Part shown: positions 60,294 to 64,000 of the stretch, one piece after another
How positions within the stretch are numbered: the first letter of the stretch is position 1
Layout of the letters: each line of letters starts with the position of its first letter
Assembly: GCF_900142845.1 (NCBI RefSeq)
Contig: NZ_FSRU01000001.1
Coordinates: 868,001 to 932,000, forward strand
Source: Paraburkholderia phenazinium
Lineage (GTDB): Bacteria > Pseudomonadota > Gammaproteobacteria > Burkholderiales > Burkholderiaceae
Direction of reading: 5' to 3'
DNA: 64,000 bases
The notes under the pieces: model-generated
Databases searched by the model: none
What the model saw: the letters and a program-made list of their open reading frames with translations, nothing else
Told to the model about the DNA's origin: nothing
Made by a program: the position numbers and the translations under genes

Positions 60294-61793
60294 ATGAACG
60301 CTTCGACTATCCTCGCCGATCTCGGCATCGCCCACGCGGCGCAAGCCGGCGACATCGCGGTTCATTCGCCGATCTCCGGCGAGCTCATTGGCCGTGTGGC
60401 CAGCAATACCGTGGCCGACGTCGACGCGGCGCTCGCCAATGCGCAGCAGGCTTTCAACGCATGGCGCAACGTCCCGGCCCCGCGCCGCGGCGAACTGGTG
60501 CGTTTGCTCGGCAACCGTCTGCGCGAGAAAAAGCAGGCGCTCGGCAGCATCATCACGCTCGAAACCGGCAAGATCCTTCAGGAAGGTTTGGGCGAAGTGC
60601 AGGAAATGATCGACATTTGCGACTTCGCGGTCGGCCTGTCGCGTCAGTTGTACGGCCTGACCATTGCCTCGGAGCGTCCCGGTCACCGCATGGCGGAATC
60701 ATGGCATCCCATGGGCACTTGCGTCGTGATCTCCGCGTTCAATTTCCCGGCCGCCGTGTGGTCGTGGAATGCCGCGCTCGCGCTGGTGTGCGGCAACGCC
60801 GTGATCTGGAAGCCGTCCGAAAAGACGCCGCTCACCGCGCTCGCCGTCAATCAGATCCTGCTCGACGCGCTGAAGGAATTCGGCGACGCGCCGCAAGGAC
60901 TGACGGCGCTGATCAACGGTGGTCGCGACGTCGGCGCAAAGCTGGTCGCCGATCCGCGTGCGTCGATCGTCAGCGCAACCGGCAGCACCGAAATGGGCCG
61001 TACGGTTGGCGTCGAAGTGGCAAAGCGTTTCGGCCGCTCGCTGCTCGAACTGGGCGGCAACAACGCCGGCATCGTCACGCAGAGCGCCGACCACGAGCTC
61101 GCGTTGCGCGGCATCCTGTTCTCGGCGGTGGGTACGGCGGGCCAGCGCTGCACGTCGCTGCGCCGCCTGTTCGTGCACGACAGCGTGTACGAACAGACCG
61201 TCGAGCGTCTGAAGCAGCTCTACAACAAGGTGCCGATCGGCGACCCGCTCGAAAAGGGCACGCTGATGGGCCCGCTGATCGACAAGCAATCGTTCGCCCG
61301 CATGCAGGAAGCGCTGCACCAAGCTGTCGCGGAAGGCGGCAAGGTGTTCGGCGGCGAGCGTGTCGAAGTGAAGGGCTACGAAGGCGGCCACTATGTGCGC
61401 CCGGCGCTGGTGGAAATGCCGTCGCAAACGGCTGTGGTGCTGAAGGAAACCTTCGCGCCGATCCTCTACGTGCTGCGCTACACGGATTTCGCGGATGCGG
61501 TCGAAGCGAACAACGCGGCGGTGCATGGCCTGTCGTCGTGCGTATTCACCACCGATCTGCGTGAAGCGGAGCGTTTCCTCTCGGCGGCCGGCAGCGACTG
61601 CGGCATTGCCAACGTGAACATCGGACCGAGCGGCGCGGAAATCGGCGGCGCCTTCGGCGGCGAGAAGGAAACGGGCGGCGGCCGCGAGTCGGGTTCGGAT
61701 GCGTGGAAGGCGTACATGCGCCGCGCCACCAATACGGTCAACTACTCGTCGGCATTGCCGCTGGCGCAAGGCATCGACTTCAACATCGGCTAA
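60294..61793 (+). CDS. amaB: ALDH7-family dehydrogenase, probable L-piperidine-6-carboxylate / aminoadipate-semialdehyde dehydrogenase
   Basis: This is a 499-residue aldehyde dehydrogenase of the antiquitin (ALDH7) class. The class signature TCVVISAFNFPAAVWSWNAA, LVCGNAVIWKPSEKTPLTAL, the base Glu in LLELGGNNAGIVTQSADH, catalytic Cys286 in GTAGQRCTSLRRLFVHDSVY and the C-terminal GAFGGEKETGGGRESGSDAW are characteristic. Enzymes of this class oxidise alpha-aminoadipate semialdehyde in lysine/pipecolate degradation. It precedes a FAD oxidoreductase and a PLP aminotransferase, consistent with the AmaA/AmaB route. AAAGGG precedes ATG 60294 at rather long spacing. Confidence 0.9.
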   Translation: MNASTILADLGIAHAAQAGDIAVHSPISGELIGRVASNTVADVDAALANAQQAFNAWRNVPAPRRGELVRLLGNRLREKKQALGSIITLETGKILQEGLGEVQEMIDICDFAVGLSRQLYGLTIASERPGHRMAESWHPMGTCVVISAFNFPAAVWSWNAALALVCGNAVIWKPSEKTPLTALAVNQILLDALKEFGDAPQGLTALINGGRDVGAKLVADPRASIVSATGSTEMGRTVGVEVAKRFGRSLLELGGNNAGIVTQSADHELALRGILFSAVGTAGQRCTSLRRLFVHDSVYEQTVERLKQLYNKVPIGDPLEKGTLMGPLIDKQSFARMQEALHQAVAEGGKVFGGERVEVKGYEGGHYVRPALVEMPSQTAVVLKETFAPILYVLRYTDFADAVEANNAAVHGLSSCVFTTDLREAERFLSAAGSDCGIANVNIGPSGAEIGGAFGGEKETGGGRESGSDAWKAYMRRATNTVNYSSALPLAQGIDFNIG

Positions 61794-61807
61794 AGGCGAA
61801 ACGTCGT

Positions 61808-61838
61808 GCGCTCAGCGGGTTTAGTACGCGCTGAGCGC
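61808..61838. other. Ten-base-pair perfect hairpin between ALDH7 and FAD-oxidase genes
   Basis: GCGCTCAGCG at 61808-61817 pairs exactly with CGCTGAGCGC at 61829-61838 around an 11-base loop, 15 bases after the ALDH7 stop. No T tract follows, so it is more likely an mRNA-stabilising or attenuating structure than a full intrinsic terminator. Confidence 0.5.
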
Positions 61839-61985
61839 GCGTCGTAGCGCGAGATGAGGGACGCGCGGGTGCACCATCCTTCCGCGCGCCGCGCCGTCTT
61901 GCGATGAAGCCGCTAGCCCCTATCAACCTGTGTTCGACTGGCCGCCCCTCTGAGGCGGCCGGCGCCTGCTTCCGGTGAGCCGATC

Positions 61986-63266
61986 ATGAGTGCCCCCAAC
62001 CCTGCCGCTTCGCACCAGCCCCCCCACGCGGATTCGTCCGCCACGGGGACTTCCTATGGGGTGGAAGACTCGGAGGCGGCCCGGCGTGTGCCTGGGAGTT
62101 CGAAAGTGGTCGTCGTCGGTGGCGGCGTGATCGGCAGCTCGATCGCGTATTTTTTGCGTGCCTCGGACCCGACGGTCAGTGTCACCGTGATCGAGCGCGA
62201 TCCCACCTATGCACGCTCGTCGTCGGCGTTATCGGCGGCGTCGATCCGGCAGCAGTTCTCTACGCCGCTGTCGATCCAGATGTCGCTATTCGGCATCGAG
62301 TTCTTGCGTTCGATCGGCGAGCGGCTCGAGATCGACGGGGCCAGGCCGTCCATCGATCTGCATGAAGGCGGTTATCTGTTCCTCGCCACGCCGGCCGGCG
62401 AGTCGACCCTGCGCGAAAATCACGCGCTGCAGAAGAGCCTCGGCGCCGACATCAGTCTGCTCGACAGGGTGGCGCTGCAGGCGCGCTTTCCCTGGCTCAA
62501 TACCGAGGACCTGGTGGCGGGTGCCTATGGCGAGAGCGGCGAGGGCTGGTTCGACGGTTATGGTCTCGTGCAGGCCTTGCGCAAGAAGGCGCAGGCGCTC
62601 GGTGCGCGCTACGTGGCCGATGACGTCGTGGCGTTGCAGCGTGACGGCAAGCGTGTCACCCAGGTGGTGACGGCGGGCGGCGAGACGTATGCCTGCGACG
62701 TGGTCGTCAATGCGGCCGGCGCGTGGTCGCGGAAGGTGGCGGAGATGGTCGGCATCGACATTCCGGTGTTTGCACGCCGCCGCAGCATATTCAACGTGAG
62801 CTCGCCCGCTCAACTCGAACGCTGTCCGCTGCTGATCGATCCGACCGGGGTCTATTTCCGCCCGGAAGGCAAATCGTTTATCTGCGGCACGTCGCCAGGC
62901 GCCGACAACGATCCGGACGATCTGCCGCTCGACGAGGTCGATCACGCGTTGTTCGACGAGGTGATCTGGCCGACGCTGGCGCATCGCGTGCCGCAATTCG
63001 AGGCGCTGCGCGTGCAGAACTGCTGGTCGGGCTATTACGAGTACAACGTGCTGGACCAGAACGCCATCATCGGACACCACCCGGATGTCGATAATTGCAT
63101 CTTCGCCAATGGCTTTAGCGGGCACGGTCTGCAGCAGGGGCCGGCAACCGGTCGCGGCGTCAGCGAGCTGATCTTGCAGGGCCGTTATACGACGCTGGAT
63201 CTGTCGTCGCTTGGTTTCGGGCGTGTGCTCGAGAACCGGCCTATCGTCGAAAAGAATGTGGTTTAG
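61986..63266 (+). CDS. FAD-dependent oxidoreductase, possible pipecolate/amino-acid oxidase
   Basis: This is a 426-residue DAO-family flavoprotein. A polar N-terminal extension of about 35 residues (rich in Ala/Ser/Pro) precedes the Rossmann motif KVVVVGGGVIGSSIAYFLRA. Further blocks are TYARSSSALSAASIRQQFST, GYLFLATPAGESTLRENHAL, VVVNAAGAWSRKVAEMVGID and the C-terminal GFSGHGLQQGPATGRGVSEL. It is close to sarcosine-oxidase/L-pipecolate-oxidase-like enzymes (AmaA role in Pseudomonas). The ALDH7 dehydrogenase upstream would oxidise the piperideine product. GGTGAG lies before ATG 61986. Confidence 0.85.
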   Translation: MSAPNPAASHQPPHADSSATGTSYGVEDSEAARRVPGSSKVVVVGGGVIGSSIAYFLRASDPTVSVTVIERDPTYARSSSALSAASIRQQFSTPLSIQMSLFGIEFLRSIGERLEIDGARPSIDLHEGGYLFLATPAGESTLRENHALQKSLGADISLLDRVALQARFPWLNTEDLVAGAYGESGEGWFDGYGLVQALRKKAQALGARYVADDVVALQRDGKRVTQVVTAGGETYACDVVVNAAGAWSRKVAEMVGIDIPVFARRRSIFNVSSPAQLERCPLLIDPTGVYFRPEGKSFICGTSPGADNDPDDLPLDEVDHALFDEVIWPTLAHRVPQFEALRVQNCWSGYYEYNVLDQNAIIGHHPDVDNCIFANGFSGHGLQQGPATGRGVSELILQGRYTTLDLSSLGFGRVLENRPIVEKNVV

Positions 63267-63495
63267 AGGCTGCTAACGCGCTTGCCTGGGCACTGCATGC
63301 CCAGATGATTCCGAAAACTCAACAGGTAGTGACTAGATATCGTTTGCCGCCTGTGCCGTTGCTGACCACAATCGACGCCAGTCGCGGATCGTGAGTCGCG
63401 GACCGCCGCATGTCACATGCCGCATGCCGTTCAGGCCACACCCCGTAAGCCAGTTACTATCGGCCGCGTTAGCGGTCAAACGCCAACCGCCAATC

Positions 63496-64000
63496 ATGTT
63501 CAAGTTCACCCCTCCGTTCGAAGCACCGACCGGCTCTCCGATCCGTGAACTGTTCAAGTACCTGGGCCAGCCGGGCATGATTTCGTTCGCGGGCGGTTAT
63601 CCGGCGAGCGACCTGTTCGATCGTGCGGGCCTCGATGCGGCTGCTGCGCGCGCGTCGCAGCAGCCAACGCTCTGCCTGCAATACGGTCCGACGGACGGCT
63701 TGCCGGTTCTAAAAGACGAACTCGCCCGGCTGATGACGCGCCGCGGCACGCCGTGTACGCCGCAGGAGTTGCTGGTAACGACCGGTTCGCAGCAGGGCTT
63801 CGATTTGCTGCTGCGGGTGCTGGTGGGTGCTGGGGATGTGGTGCTGGTCGAACAGCCGGCCTACCCGGCTACATTGCAGGCGCTTAAGCTGCAGCAGGCC
63901 GAGGTGGTGACGGTGCCCGTCGATCAGGACGGCCTCGATGTGGCCGCGCTGGCCGCACTGCTCGAAGCGGGCACGCTCGAACGTCTGCCGAAGCTGCTCT
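63496..64000 (+). CDS. PLP-dependent aminotransferase, 2-aminoadipate-transaminase-like (partial)
   Basis: The first 168 residues of a fold-type I aminotransferase are present; the right edge cuts the gene before the PLP lysine. Visible are FKYLGQPGMISFAGGYPASD, LCLQYGPTDGLPVLKDELAR, LLVTTGSQQGFDLLLRVLVG and VVLVEQPAYPATLQALKLQQ, a pattern shared by LysN-like 2-aminoadipate transaminases and MocR-type aminotransferase domains. No N-terminal GntR HTH is present, so it is an enzyme and not a MocR regulator. With the ALDH7 and FAD-oxidase genes it completes a lysine/pipecolate to 2-oxoadipate route. Confidence 0.83.
   Translation, partial: MFKFTPPFEAPTGSPIRELFKYLGQPGMISFAGGYPASDLFDRAGLDAAAARASQQPTLCLQYGPTDGLPVLKDELARLMTRRGTPCTPQELLVTTGSQQGFDLLLRVLVGAGDVVLVEQPAYPATLQALKLQQAEVVTVPVDQDGLDVAALAALLEAGTLERLPKLL

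Noticed and set aside
60147..60686. 179-codon minus-strand frame upstream of and into the ALDH7 gene
   Set aside because: Most of it is antisense to the ALDH7 N-terminus, and no start signal is seen.

Overview
The window looks like chromosomal DNA from a high-GC betaproteobacterium of the Burkholderia/Paraburkholderia type. The reasons are strongly GC-biased codon use, a trimeric Burkholderia-style porin, an orphan type VI secretion VgrG island, and dense packing of ABC transporters, aldehyde dehydrogenases and LysR/GntR/Lrp regulators that serve catabolism. This assignment is inference from gene style; no rRNA or other marker gene is present. No insertion sequence, tRNA, rRNA or CRISPR array was seen.

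Layout. 0-3.9 kb: the end of a branched-chain amino-acid ABC system (LivH fragment and a binding protein) diverging from a FadR-type GntR regulator across a 22-base perfect palindrome, then a small secreted four-cysteine protein and an isonitrile-hydratase-like DJ-1/PfpI protein. 3.9-4.4 kb: non-coding DNA with an inverted pair of consensus DnaA boxes and three successive intrinsic terminators. 4.4-11.6 kb: an orphan T6SS island with a VgrG carrying a C-terminal zinc-metallopeptidase-like domain, a lipoprotein (probable immunity), a PAAR protein and two membrane proteins. 11.6-13.5 kb: a DyP peroxidase with an encapsulin-targeting tail, translationally coupled to an encapsulin shell gene. 13.7-17.8 kb: a FUSC-type membrane protein and a porin.

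18-28.3 kb: a peptide-type ABC importer (binding protein, two permeases, one fused double ATPase) followed by hydantoinase/oxoprolinase A and B subunits and a cupin, which reads as one import-and-hydrolysis pathway. 28.4-30.6 kb: a lower-GC patch with an orphan membrane protein and a very compact three-gene operon of unknown function (Tat-signal Ig-like protein, hydrophobic-core protein, small multi-pass membrane protein). This is one of the better candidates for something undescribed.

30.8-47.5 kb: catabolism of amines, omega-amino acids or opines. It contains an aspartoacylase-like amidohydrolase, a succinate-semialdehyde dehydrogenase, an Lrp regulator, a class III aminotransferase, a hydroxyacid reductase, a GNAT protein, a second aldehyde dehydrogenase, a HAD dehalogenase-like protein, a PuuB-like oxidase, a polar amino-acid ABC importer, a three-subunit HcnABC/opine-oxidase-like dehydrogenase and an AraC-type regulator. 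47.5-49.7 kb: a tartrate dehydrogenase with a divergent LysR regulator. 49.7-58 kb: a 2OG-Fe(II) oxygenase, then an itaconate-degradation cluster (itaconyl-CoA hydratase, acyl-CoA dehydrogenase, CoA-transferase, MmgE/PrpD protein, citramalyl-CoA lyase) and an MFS carrier. 58-64 kb: an alpha/beta hydrolase, a LysR regulator, and a lysine/pipecolate-type module (ALDH7 dehydrogenase, FAD oxidase, and a PLP aminotransferase cut by the right edge).
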